The notes below the pieces were generated by a model, which was not told the origin of the DNA, made no database searches, and saw only the letters and a list, made by a program, of their open reading frames with translations. Both the position numbers and the translations under genes were made by a program. DNA of 64,000 bases from UBA3478 sp049596955 (GTDB taxonomy: Bacteria > Bacteroidota > Bacteroidia > Flavobacteriales > Flavobacteriaceae), in assembly GCA_049596955.1 (NCBI GenBank), contig JBMYMD010000002.1, forward strand, positions 85,986 to 149,985, written 5' to 3'. This document shows positions 52,762 to 61,300 of the stretch, piece after piece; the stretch's first letter is position 1; the number at the start of each line of letters is the position of its first letter.

Positions 52762-53489
52762 ATGAAAATGAGTCTTAGGTTATATGGTCTTATACTATTG
52801 ATTGTCGCAAGTCAATATACTTGGGCACAAGGCGATATACCACTCACTCGTCCTATAGAAATTGGAACGAACAACAACTTGGATTTTAAATCTTCAAATA
52901 ATAGCGGAAGTTTACTCAAAATTCCTTCAGTCATTGACAAAAACCTCATCAGTAAAGAAGAGAAAAAACCTTCTATGATGCCCAATACAAATCTCAAACA
53001 AGCGGGATTTGACCTGGAGATTGATACGAATATTGCCGTTTCGGAAAGAAACAACAGTCAATTACCCGCTGGTGACATGTACCTAGGTGATTTTAAAACA
53101 AGAGATTCAATTGTAGGTGTAGCCTTTAGAGATCACGGGGAAATCGATGGTGACCGAATCATGATTGTGGTCAACGATGAAATTGTGTCTTATAATACAT
53201 TGCTAAGTGGAAGTTATAAAACACTTCAAATCAAACTCAAAGAAGGGTTTAATAATATTGAATTTAGAGCTCTAAATCAAGGCTATGCTGGACTCAACAC
53301 TGCTCAATTGGTCGCTCTAAACAAAGAGAATGAAATACTGATGGGCAACAATTGGTTTTTATCTANNNNNNNNNGGTCGCTCTAAACAAAGAGAATGAAA
53401 TACTGATGGGCAACAATTGGTTTTTATCTACTGGAAGCAAAGCCAATATGATGATTTACAAGGAGAAAACGCCTGACAGACTGGAATAA
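52762..53489 (+). CDS. conserved exported Bacteroidota protein, split by an assembly gap
   Basis: About 220 residues after removing the artefact. The signal peptide ends near TWAQ (residue ~23), then a variable Ser/Asn/Lys-rich part, and a conserved C-terminal half with GDMYLGDFKTRDS, FRDHGEIDGDRIMIVVNDE and FNNIEFRALNQGYAGLNTAQ, a secreted family I recognise from flavobacteria but cannot assign to a function. In the given bases the frame breaks after NNWFLS at nine N and reaches a stop at 53385; merging the duplicated 56 bp restores a frame to the TAA at 53487-53489 ending STGSKANMMIYKEKTPDRLE. Last gene of the cluster. Confidence 0.7.
53310..53365 (+). repeat. 56-bp direct repeat, copy 1 (left of gap)
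   Basis: Exact match to 53375-53430; ends directly at the N run. Part of the coding sequence of the exported protein. Confidence 0.95.
53366..53374. other. assembly gap of nine N
   Basis: Nine unknown bases between two identical 56-bp stretches. Most likely two contigs whose ends overlap but were scaffolded instead of merged. Confidence 0.95.
53375..53430 (+). repeat. 56-bp direct repeat, copy 2 (right of gap)
   Basis: Identical to 53310-53365; the open frame continues correctly from the end of this copy to the stop at 53487-53489 once copy 1 and the N are skipped. Confidence 0.95.
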
Positions 53490-53497
53490 ATTATTCT

Positions 53498-55675
53498 CTA
53501 ATCCCCAGGATGATAAATGCGTTCTGCCGATTTCATTACATCCTCATCGTAAAAAGAAACCTCTTTAAAATTAGCTCTTCTATACGCCTCAATTTGGTCA
53601 TTGAAATGTGTGTTTTCAGGATCTCCACTTTGTCCACCAGCTAACAAACTCTTCGCTTTTAATCGCTCACCAAATTCTACTACAGCGATAAAACTATTTC
53701 CCCTTGTGCCATAAATCTTTTTTGTGTTGTTGTGATAGCGAGCACCATAAGCAGCTAAAGCACCCCATCGTCCACTTGCTAGACCGATTGGAGTACTGGG
53801 TAAACTGTCCGAAAAAGCTTGACGAATCGCTCCATCTACGCGCTGAAAACGATTGACTTCTCCCCATTCAAGAGCAGCATTGCCAAAAGAATCACGCAAT
53901 TCATCTACCGTCTTATAAAATATTGATCTTCGCTCTTCTAAGGAAGAATTCTCTGCCCAATGACTCAATAATTTCATAAATGATAACCCTTTGGGGCGAT
54001 CTCCATATTTCATATAAGCCGTGGCATAAAAATGAGCCAAAGTCATGGCAATAGAACCTTCGGTAGTTCTATAATCCCAATTTCTTAAATAAGTAATCTC
54101 TTTCTTATAAGCCTTGTTTGGATTGGCATCAAATGCTTTTATTAGTCCTGGAATTAGTACTTCGAAAGCAGGCAGTCGATTGTCATAGGCCAAATCAATA
54201 AGACCGTCTAATGATAACTTTTCAGTATTTTTTAATAAATCAATCGCATGAATTCCTCTAAAGTTTTCCGGTGCCGTACTCATGTAATAAGGATAATCTT
54301 CTGCCTTAGGACTATCTATATCCGCAGCTGTAAATGGAGTAGAATTGCAATTTTGTAGCCAGCCCACAGAAGGATTCAATAACTTGATGTGATCGTCAAC
54401 ATCGTGCAATCCATTCCAATCTGTTGCGGGATTACTACCATCAACGGGCTTGGCATAATCGAAATTCACGTCTCGTTTTGGAATGAAATTACCGTGAAAA
54501 TAGGCGATATTACCCTCTGAATCGGCATATACTGTATTGTTAGACGAGTTCGTTTTAATATCCATCATCTGGCGAAACCCTTTGTAATCAGACTGAATAG
54601 TACGTTCAAAAGATTGTTTAAGCGCATTTACAGGATCCCACATCATAGCTGTAGCTACCCAACTATCTCCTTCTTTATGGGTAATCGGTCCGTGATGAGT
54701 TCTATACACAGTAAAGGTCTTTTCTTGTAGACCTTCATCAGTTCTGTATTTTAAAGGAACCTCAAGAGCTATAACTTCTCTTAATTCTTCCCCGTACTTG
54801 TAATACAGCTTATCATTTTTAGTTATAATGTCTTCTTTAAATTCATCTATAACATCTGTGTAGGTCGAGGTGTGCATCCAGCCTGTATGTTCATTAAAAC
54901 CTTGATAAATAAAAAATTGCCCCCATGTCACTGCTCCATATGCATTTAAGTTTTCATTACTCTTCATTTGAAGTTCACCTCGGAAGTAAAAAGAGGTATG
55001 TGGATTAATCAAAAGCATGGCATTACCACTTTCGGTCATTGAACCGTCCAGTGCAATACCATTAGAGCCTTGAGGTTCTTGAAATTGAACAAGATCGGCA
55101 TCCATGGATGCATAGGCTAAGTCTTGATTAGAATCTTGCTCATAAAAAGACTTGATTTTTCGAGTTGAAACACGTTCGATATCACCACCTATAGATCCCT
55201 CACTAAAATAGAGCGGCATCCAGGGTTCGAATTTGGTCAAAAGTCGGGGTTGCACTTCTGGATTTGTCATTAAATAATAATTCACTCCATCAGCAAAGGC
55301 CTGGCACCATTGCTTCACATCTTCAGGTGCGTTCTCGTACATTTGTTTCGCCTCATCTTGAGTCATAAACATATTTGCGCGTAGATCACTGTATATCGCG
55401 GATTCGCCTTCAACCTCAGCAAGTCTTCCGGTGGCCCAGATGTAATTCTGTTCTACCCGATTAAAATCATCTTCACATTGAGCATAGAGCATACCAAAGA
55501 TGGCATCTGCGTCGCTTTCACCATAAATGTGAGGTACGCCAAAACTATCTCTAACAATGGTGACTCTACTTGCAATTTCTGCAAGGCGTTGGGCTTCACT
55601 GATATCACCTTTTCTAGTAGAACATGATGAAAAACTAAGAATTATCGATGTGAGAACTAAGAAAACGGGTCTCAT
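53498..55675 (-). CDS. penicillin acylase-family N-terminal nucleophile amidohydrolase, lipoprotein
   Basis: 725 residues; lipobox C18 (SFSSCST). Alpha-chain region begins VTIVRDSFGVPHIYGESDADA, typical of the family. Autoprocessing site at G203-S204-N205 (EPQGSNGIAL), freeing S204 as catalytic nucleophile; this is GSNG rather than the common GSNxW. Other conserved parts: LLINPHTSFYF, NNTVYADSEGNIAYFHGNF and NCNSTPFTA. Relatives hydrolyse aromatic beta-lactams, N-acyl-homoserine lactones or acyl peptides; substrate here is unknown. Monocistronic, convergent with the VCBS cluster (8-bp gap) and divergent from the ABC exporter. Confidence 0.85.
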   Translation of the reverse strand: MRPVFLVLTSIILSFSSCSTRKGDISEAQRLAEIASRVTIVRDSFGVPHIYGESDADAIFGMLYAQCEDDFNRVEQNYIWATGRLAEVEGESAIYSDLRANMFMTQDEAKQMYENAPEDVKQWCQAFADGVNYYLMTNPEVQPRLLTKFEPWMPLYFSEGSIGGDIERVSTRKIKSFYEQDSNQDLAYASMDADLVQFQEPQGSNGIALDGSMTESGNAMLLINPHTSFYFRGELQMKSNENLNAYGAVTWGQFFIYQGFNEHTGWMHTSTYTDVIDEFKEDIITKNDKLYYKYGEELREVIALEVPLKYRTDEGLQEKTFTVYRTHHGPITHKEGDSWVATAMMWDPVNALKQSFERTIQSDYKGFRQMMDIKTNSSNNTVYADSEGNIAYFHGNFIPKRDVNFDYAKPVDGSNPATDWNGLHDVDDHIKLLNPSVGWLQNCNSTPFTAADIDSPKAEDYPYYMSTAPENFRGIHAIDLLKNTEKLSLDGLIDLAYDNRLPAFEVLIPGLIKAFDANPNKAYKKEITYLRNWDYRTTEGSIAMTLAHFYATAYMKYGDRPKGLSFMKLLSHWAENSSLEERRSIFYKTVDELRDSFGNAALEWGEVNRFQRVDGAIRQAFSDSLPSTPIGLASGRWGALAAYGARYHNNTKKIYGTRGNSFIAVVEFGERLKAKSLLAGGQSGDPENTHFNDQIEAYRRANFKEVSFYDEDVMKSAERIYHPGD

Positions 55676-55767
55676 AAAATGGTATTTAAGTGATAAAGAA
55701 AGGTACTATTTTAAGGACTAAAGCACAAACTTGGAGCAGGCTGCTTAATTCTTGCAAAAGAAGACCC

Positions 55768-55775
55768 TATTTTTG
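55768..55775 (+). promoter_or_regulatory. -7 box very close to the ABC transporter start
   Basis: TATTTTTG, an exact TAnnTTTG match, ends 6 nt before the ATG at 55782, so the transcript may be leaderless or nearly so. No TTTG box is found at the usual distance. Confidence 0.35.
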
Positions 55776-55781
55776 TAGCAC

Positions 55782-57515
55782 ATGAAAGAGAAATACTCCC
55801 TTAAGATTGCCTTTAAAGAAATCATTCGTCCCCGTTTGAAGGTTTTAGCCGTAGGACTAATTCTTATATTTATCAGTAAAGGGGCCTCCTTTGTGGCGCC
55901 AACTGCAGTCAAACAAATGATGGACGAGGTCATTCCAAACGGTGACATTCAATTACTTACGAATCTTATTGTCTTTGTTTTGGCCGCCCTTATTATTCAA
56001 GCCATCACATCGTTTTTATTGACCAAACTAGTCAGTATTCAGGCCCAATACGTCATCTCAGAATTGAGAATTCAAGTACAGCAAAAACTACTTGAATTAC
56101 CCATACATTTTTTCAAAGAAAACCAATCAGGAGCTTTGGTTTCAAGAGTCATGAACGATGTAGAAGGCGTACGCTATTTAATCGGTACCGGCTTAGTTCA
56201 ACTTATCGGCGCCATTTTTACGGCTATAGTCGCATTTTCTCTATTGGTAAGCGTCAATATAAAATTGACCTTAGGTTGTATTATTCCCATGATAATCGTG
56301 GGCTTAATATCCAAAAAAGCATTTTCTAAAGTTCGGCCTGTATATAAAGAGCGGAGAAAAATTGAAGCCAGCGTATCTGGAAGATTGAATGAGAGTATCT
56401 CTGGAATTCGTGTTATTAAAGGTTTCAATGCAGAGTCATTTGAAAAATCCATTTTTGAAAAAGGTGTTCAATCTCTTTTTGATAACATCAGAAAGTCGAT
56501 GACTTTTATGGCCATTATTCAAAGTTCATCTTCAATCATTATCGGAATTGTAACCACAACCATCATGGGTGTTGGTGGATTTTTAATCATGAATGACGAA
56601 CTCAGCATTGGTGAGTTTTTACAATTTACTTTTTTACTTGGTTTAATGTTGAGTCCCATCATTCAATTGACCGCTATTGGATCAGAAATTACAGAAGCAT
56701 TTGCCGGTCTTGAGCGGACCAAAGAACTTATGGAAACCCCTAGTGAAGAGGACTTACAAAAAGGAAAAAAAGTGTTGACCGATATTGAGGGACATTTGCG
56801 TTTTAAACAGGTGAACTTTTCTTATGAAAAAGATAGACCTACCTTAAAAAATATAAATTTTGAAGTGCCTCCTGGTAAGGTCACTGCCCTAGTGGGAAGT
56901 TCTGGTTCAGGCAAATCTACCATATTCGCTCTAGCGGCAGGGTTTATTACTGCCGATCAAGGTGAAGTCAGTATAGACGGACTTGATTTGAACTATTTAG
57001 ATCTCAGCGCCTATCGAAAGAACCTAGGTGTAGTGCTTCAAGATGAGTTTCTTTTTGATGGCAGCATAGAAGACAATATAAAATTTGCCAATCCGAATTG
57101 TAGCGATGAGGAGTTTGAAAACGCTATCAAAGTTGCCCACGTTGATGAATTTACAAACGAACTAAATGAAGGTGTACAAACTAAAATAGGTGAGCGCGGA
57201 GTAAAGTTGTCAGGAGGACAACAGCAGCGTATTGCCATTGCAAGAGCAATTCTTGCAAATCCTAAAATATTACTTCTAGATGAGGCTACTTCGAATCTAG
57301 ATTCATTAAGTGAACACTTCATACAAGAAGGGCTCAAAAAATTGACCTCAGGACGAACGACATTAGTTATCGCTCACAGATTGAGCACGATTAAAGATGC
57401 ACATCAAATTTTAGTCGTTGACCAAGGAGAAATCGCGGAACGAGGAACACATGAAGAGCTCTTAGCACAAGATGGAAAATATAAAGAATTGTATACCAAG
57501 CAGGCGAAAATTTAA
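55782..57515 (+). CDS. MsbA-like ABC exporter half-transporter
   Basis: 577 residues: six-helix membrane domain (about 1-320), then the nucleotide-binding domain with Walker A GSSGSGKST near 371-379, Q-loop LQDEFLFDG, signature LSGGQQQR near 475, Walker B ILLLDEATSNLDS and the H-loop VIAHRLST. Homodimeric ATP-driven exporter of lipids or hydrophobic compounds; the overall look is MsbA/LmrA-type, and the KENQSGALVSRVMNDVEG coupling loop fits. Its stop shares the TTAA with the convergent ferredoxin stop. Confidence 0.9.
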   Translation: MKEKYSLKIAFKEIIRPRLKVLAVGLILIFISKGASFVAPTAVKQMMDEVIPNGDIQLLTNLIVFVLAALIIQAITSFLLTKLVSIQAQYVISELRIQVQQKLLELPIHFFKENQSGALVSRVMNDVEGVRYLIGTGLVQLIGAIFTAIVAFSLLVSVNIKLTLGCIIPMIIVGLISKKAFSKVRPVYKERRKIEASVSGRLNESISGIRVIKGFNAESFEKSIFEKGVQSLFDNIRKSMTFMAIIQSSSSIIIGIVTTTIMGVGGFLIMNDELSIGEFLQFTFLLGLMLSPIIQLTAIGSEITEAFAGLERTKELMETPSEEDLQKGKKVLTDIEGHLRFKQVNFSYEKDRPTLKNINFEVPPGKVTALVGSSGSGKSTIFALAAGFITADQGEVSIDGLDLNYLDLSAYRKNLGVVLQDEFLFDGSIEDNIKFANPNCSDEEFENAIKVAHVDEFTNELNEGVQTKIGERGVKLSGGQQQRIAIARAILANPKILLLDEATSNLDSLSEHFIQEGLKKLTSGRTTLVIAHRLSTIKDAHQILVVDQGEIAERGTHEELLAQDGKYKELYTKQAKI

Positions 57516-57844
57516 TCTTCTTGAGCAATTTCAATATGAAGGTTTTCAAGTGCTTCGCTAATGGGAATTTGACAAGACAATCTAGAGTTTTCTCGAACGT
57601 TAAAAGCTTCAGACAACATGGCTTCTTCTTCGTCACCTCTGGTAAGTACATCGTGATCAGAAAGAACGTAACATTGACAAGAAGCACACATAGCCATTCC
57701 ACCGCATATACCAATTGTGCCCTCTTCGGCCAATTCATATGAACGAATCACCTCCATTAGATTCATATTTAAATCAGTAGGAGCCATGACTTCGTGCGAA
57801 GTGCCATTTCTATCTGTAATCTGAATTCGGACCTCGTTACTCAC
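57512..57844 (-). CDS. [2Fe-2S] ferredoxin, adrenodoxin/Isc type
   Basis: 110 residues. Ligands C47-x5-C53-x2-C56 and C91 (GICGGMAMCASCQCYV ... RLSC) match vertebrate-type ferredoxins. Electron carrier in the cytoplasm; its gene starts 2 nt after the reductase gene, so reductase and ferredoxin form a natural pair, with Fe-S assembly genes just upstream. The C-terminal HIEIAQED is unremarkable. Confidence 0.9.
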   Translation of the reverse strand: MSNEVRIQITDRNGTSHEVMAPTDLNMNLMEVIRSYELAEEGTIGICGGMAMCASCQCYVLSDHDVLTRGDEEEAMLSEAFNVRENSRLSCQIPISEALENLHIEIAQED

Positions 57845-57846
57845 TT

Positions 57847-58905
57847 TTAATCAATTGTCTTCACTACTGCTTTGGGAGCTTGTTTGACTGAACCATCAAA
57901 ACCGTTGACACCTCCAACAGTCGTGTATTTTAAAACATTTCGCTTGTCTGGATGTATTCGAGCGAAAGCACTTTGGCACATTAAGGTTGCCTCGTGAAAA
58001 CCACAAAGAATTAATTTTAATTTACCCGGATAAGTATTTACATCTCCGATAGCGTAAATCCCTGGAATGTTCGTTTGATAATCCAGTGTATTATCTACTT
58101 TAATAGCATTCTTCTCAATTTCTAAACCCCAGTTGGCAATGGGTCCTAGCTTCGGGGTTAATCCAAACAACGGAATAAAAAAGTCAGTTTCAACATTTAA
58201 TTCAGTCTCTGTCTGGTTACTCTTTAGCCTAAGAGATTTGAGTTGGTTATCCCCTTCAATTTTAGTCACCTCATAAGGGGTATATAATTTTATTTTACCT
58301 GCTGATTTCAAATCCTGCACCTTTTCGACACTGTCAAGTGCTCCTCTAAACTCATTTCTTCGGTGTACCAAGACGACCTCAGAAGCGATATCACTCAGGT
58401 AAATACTCCAATCCAAAGCCGAATCACCTCCTCCTGCAATAACTACTCGCTTGTCTTTAAATTGAGCAGGGTTTTTGACCATGTATAGAAGTCCTTTATC
58501 TTCAAATTTTTCGATATTGGGCAATTGAGGTTTGCGAGGTTCAAAACTGCCTAAACCCCCTGCAATAGCAACAACCGCGGCCCTGTGAATAGTGCCTTTA
58601 TCTGTTTCTACCTCAAAAAGGTTTTCATCGATTTTAGTAATCTTTTCAGCGCGTTCACCTAATGTAAATCCAGGTTGAAAGGGCTTGATTTGTTCCATTA
58701 AATTGTCGACCAATTCTTGAGCCCCTACTTCTGGGTATCCTGGAATATCATAGATAGGCTTTTTGGGATAAAGCTCTGACAGTTGGCCGCCTGGCTGAGC
58801 TAGCGCATCAATAATATGGCATTTCAATTTTAATAGACCTGCCTCAAATACGGCAAACAAGCCTGTTGGTCCAGCACCAATAATTAAAATATCAGTCTGA
58901 ATCAT
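57847..58905 (-). CDS. ferredoxin-NADP+ reductase, thioredoxin reductase-like (YumC type)
   Basis: 352 residues. FAD motif LIIGAGPTGLFAVFEAGLL (about 6-24), GGQLSELYPKKPIYDIPGYP, NADPH motif VIAGGGDSALDWSIYL near 160, and the second FAD motif GIYAIGDVNTYPGKLKL near 290. There is no CxxC redox pair, which separates it from thioredoxin reductase and fits the type-2 FNRs of Firmicutes and Bacteroidota. The directly following ferredoxin is the obvious partner. Confidence 0.9.
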   Translation of the reverse strand: MIQTDILIIGAGPTGLFAVFEAGLLKLKCHIIDALAQPGGQLSELYPKKPIYDIPGYPEVGAQELVDNLMEQIKPFQPGFTLGERAEKITKIDENLFEVETDKGTIHRAAVVAIAGGLGSFEPRKPQLPNIEKFEDKGLLYMVKNPAQFKDKRVVIAGGGDSALDWSIYLSDIASEVVLVHRRNEFRGALDSVEKVQDLKSAGKIKLYTPYEVTKIEGDNQLKSLRLKSNQTETELNVETDFFIPLFGLTPKLGPIANWGLEIEKNAIKVDNTLDYQTNIPGIYAIGDVNTYPGKLKLILCGFHEATLMCQSAFARIHPDKRNVLKYTTVGGVNGFDGSVKQAPKAVVKTID

Positions 58906-58920
58906 TTTAACTCTTTTCTC

Positions 58921-59160
58921 TTATTGAACATTATAGACATTTTCAATTTCGGGAGCGTACTTTTTAATCGTCATTTCAACTCCACTTTTTAAGGTCATTT
59001 GATTGACCGAACAACTCACGCAATTTCCCAGAAGGCGAACGGTTACTGACTTGTTTTCTTCTATAGAAACCAATTCGATATCACCTCCGTCATTTTGCAA
59101 AAATGGACGAATCTCTTCAAGTGCCTTTTCAATTTTTTTAGTTAGTTCAATTGTTGTCAT
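58921..59160 (-). CDS. NifU C-terminal-domain Fe-S scaffold/carrier (Nfu-like)
   Basis: 79 residues: a complete NifU-C domain with the cluster-binding pair C47-VS-C50 in LLGNCVSCSVNQMTLKSGVE. Transfers or holds [4Fe-4S] clusters. Its ATG overlaps the stop of the Mrp gene by 4 nt, giving an Fe-S delivery operon together with the downstream reductase and ferredoxin. Confidence 0.9.
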   Translation of the reverse strand: MTTIELTKKIEKALEEIRPFLQNDGGDIELVSIEENKSVTVRLLGNCVSCSVNQMTLKSGVEMTIKKYAPEIENVYNVQ

Positions 59161-60293
59161 GATTTATTGGATTGTACAGGTGCGCAACCTGCCATAGTTG
59201 TAATTTTAACTGCTTCAGTTGGAGGTAAATCTTTATTTCGCTTTACCAACTGTGAGACTGTATTTTGGGTAAGGGTTTTAAAAGACTTTGCAATGAGCGT
59301 ATCTGATTGAAAAGCGGCAGGTCTTCCTATATCACCAGCTTCTCTAACACTCTGAACTATTGGAACCTGGCCTAGAAGTACTATATCCATATCTTCTGCT
59401 AAGTTTTTAGCGCCGTCTTTTCCGAAGATATAGTACTTGTTGTCTGGAAGTTCTTCTGGTGTAAAGTAAGCCATATTCTCAACAACCCCTAAAACAGGCA
59501 CGTCAATAGATTCTTGTTGAAACATCGCAATTCCTTTTCGCGCATCTGCCAAAGCAATAGTTTGAGGTGTACTCACAACCACAGCTCCTGTAATAGGTAA
59601 AGACTGTAAAATACTCAAATGAATATCCCCCGTTCCTGGCGGTAAGTCCACCAATAAAAAATCTAATTCACCCCAGTGCGCATCGAAAATCATTTGATTG
59701 AGCGCTTTAGAAGCCATTGGGCCTCTCCAAATTACGGCTTGATCTGATTTAGTGAAAAATCCAATGGACAGAATTTTTAAACCGTAGTTAGACACAGGCT
59801 TCATTTTAGATTTGCCATCTACATTAACAGCCAATGGCTTTTCATTTTCAACATCAAACATGATTGGAATAGATGGACCGTATATATCAGCGTCTAGAAT
59901 TCCGACCTCAAATCCCATTTGAGTCAGTGAAACTGCTAAGTTCGCTGTAATTGTAGACTTTCCTACTCCCCCTTTTCCAGAGGCAACAGCAATGATATTT
60001 TTAATTCCCGCAATGGGTTTTCCTTTAATTTGTGGTTTTTCTTGTTCTGGGGCAACTACCTTGAGATTGACCTTAATTTTTGCCTTTTCGTAAACCTTTT
60101 CGTGGATTGTCTGCAAAATTGCTACCTCAGTCTTTTTTTTAGCCTGAAGGCTAGGGTTATTTATCGTGATATCAACCTCTACTTCATCACCAAAAACTTG
60201 AACATTGGTAACTGCTCCACTCTCGACCATATTTTGACCCTCTCCAGGCACAGAGATGGATTTTAAGGCGGATATAATCTCATCTTTTTTCAT
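59157..60293 (-). CDS. Mrp/ApbC/NBP35-family P-loop Fe-S carrier
   Basis: 378 residues from MKKDEIIS; an upstream TTG at 60305 would add MLPF but has no advantage. N-terminal DUF59/MIP18-like domain (about 5-80), then the deviant Walker A ASGKGGVGKST at 105-115, DADIYGPSIP and LLVDLPPGTGDIHLS. Acts as ATP-dependent scaffold or carrier for Fe-S clusters. A CxxC pair typical of some members is not obvious; only one Cys is near the C-terminus (TMAGCAP), so cluster binding mode is uncertain. Confidence 0.85.
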   Translation of the reverse strand: MKKDEIISALKSISVPGEGQNMVESGAVTNVQVFGDEVEVDITINNPSLQAKKKTEVAILQTIHEKVYEKAKIKVNLKVVAPEQEKPQIKGKPIAGIKNIIAVASGKGGVGKSTITANLAVSLTQMGFEVGILDADIYGPSIPIMFDVENEKPLAVNVDGKSKMKPVSNYGLKILSIGFFTKSDQAVIWRGPMASKALNQMIFDAHWGELDFLLVDLPPGTGDIHLSILQSLPITGAVVVSTPQTIALADARKGIAMFQQESIDVPVLGVVENMAYFTPEELPDNKYYIFGKDGAKNLAEDMDIVLLGQVPIVQSVREAGDIGRPAAFQSDTLIAKSFKTLTQNTVSQLVKRNKDLPPTEAVKITTMAGCAPVQSNKS

Positions 60294-60352
60294 AAAAGGC
60301 AGCAATCTTTATAAGGACAAAGATAAAATATATTAAACTTCTTTAAAGCAAG

Positions 60353-60685
60353 CTATTGAGTTAAACTTACCGGATCCCAAAATACTTCTTTAAAGCCAAC
60401 GACCTGATCATCTTTAATTTGGATACCCTCATTCTCCAAAAGCTGTTGCATCAAAGTCGAACCAGGAAAATGGTGCTTACCAGTGAGTAATCCATTTCGA
60501 TTGACCACGCGATGAGCAGGAATATTCAAATTATGAGAATTATTCATTGCGTAGCCCACCATTCTTGAAGATCGGGGCATTCCGAGATGTCGGGCGATTG
60601 CGCCATAAGAAGTTACGCGGCCTTCTGGGATTTGCGCGACTACTTCATATACTTTTTTAAAGAAATCAAGTGAACTTTGTTTCAT
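60353..60685 (-). CDS. alkyltransferase-like (ATL) DNA-binding protein
   Basis: 110 residues, the C-terminal domain of O6-alkylguanine methyltransferase (GRVTSYGAIARHLGMPRSSR, GLLTGKHHFPG). The active motif PCHR is PAHR here (P56-A57-H58-R59), so the acceptor Cys is missing. ATL proteins bind O6-alkylguanine and hand lesions to nucleotide excision repair instead of repairing directly. It overlaps the LysE-family gene by 4 nt. Confidence 0.85.
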   Translation of the reverse strand: MKQSSLDFFKKVYEVVAQIPEGRVTSYGAIARHLGMPRSSRMVGYAMNNSHNLNIPAHRVVNRNGLLTGKHHFPGSTLMQQLLENEGIQIKDDQVVGFKEVFWDPVSLTQ

Positions 60686-61278
60686 CCGTAAAGCAATCTG
60701 AACAAACTTATTACCATCAGCACCAACATCATAAACCCGATGATTGCATTGGATTTATTCGAAAAAAATGAATTTTGATGACTCGCACGAATAAATAAAA
60801 AAACATAGGCGTATAAGACGGTTAAGGTTCCAAGGCAAACAGCCAATACAAAAGTGATCATATCCGCAGCCTCAAAACGCACCCATCCCGAAGAGGTCCA
60901 CATGGCGTGTACCCCACTGTAATAAGGAATGGTCAAGATATTTAAGGTGGCGAGCAGTACGCCTTTGAAAAAATTGTTTTTGCGCTTGACCTTTATCTTT
61001 TTTGTCTTCTTCTTTTTGGTAAAGAAGTATATCGACAATAGAAAAAATATACTGATGGCTATTTTTAAAATGAGCTGAATAACCTCAGGATTGCGAAATA
61101 AAAACTTTGAAATCTGTATCGCTAATACCGCTTGAATCGCAATGGTTAGGATGACTCCTGCCACAAACCACAAGGCACTTTTCTTTCCTTTGTCTACACT
61201 TATTTTGGCCGCGTTTAAATTCAGAAGCCCCGGTGGTGCGGTAGCCATAAATGCAGCCGCATAAGTGGCGAAAAACAA
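60682..61278 (-). CDS. LysE-family transporter
   Basis: 198 residues, about six helices. N-terminal AAAFMATAPPGLLNLNAAK carries the double-proline motif of the LysE/RhtB family of amino-acid and metabolite exporters. The only ordinary start codon in the frame is TTG at 61278; sequence before it (DSDYIVQLVLL) is hydrophobic and could belong to the protein if a rare start is used, so the N-terminus is uncertain. A basic loop (KKKKTKKIKVKRK) is on the cytoplasmic side. Substrate unknown. Confidence 0.7.
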   Translation of the reverse strand: MFFATYAAAFMATAPPGLLNLNAAKISVDKGKKSALWFVAGVILTIAIQAVLAIQISKFLFRNPEVIQLILKIAISIFFLLSIYFFTKKKKTKKIKVKRKNNFFKGVLLATLNILTIPYYSGVHAMWTSSGWVRFEAADMITFVLAVCLGTLTVLYAYVFLFIRASHQNSFFSNKSNAIIGFMMLVLMVISLFRLLYG

Positions 61279-61300
61279 GAGTACGAGTTGTACGATATAA

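Noticed and set aside
52762..53385. Truncated 207-residue version of the exported protein or pseudogene by frameshift
   Set aside because: The break is at the N run and duplicated 56 bp; merging them restores a normal reading frame and family-typical ending.
57391..57738. 115-residue open frame on minus
   Set aside because: Overlaps the well-supported ferredoxin gene in another frame and the end of the ABC exporter; no recognisable motif.
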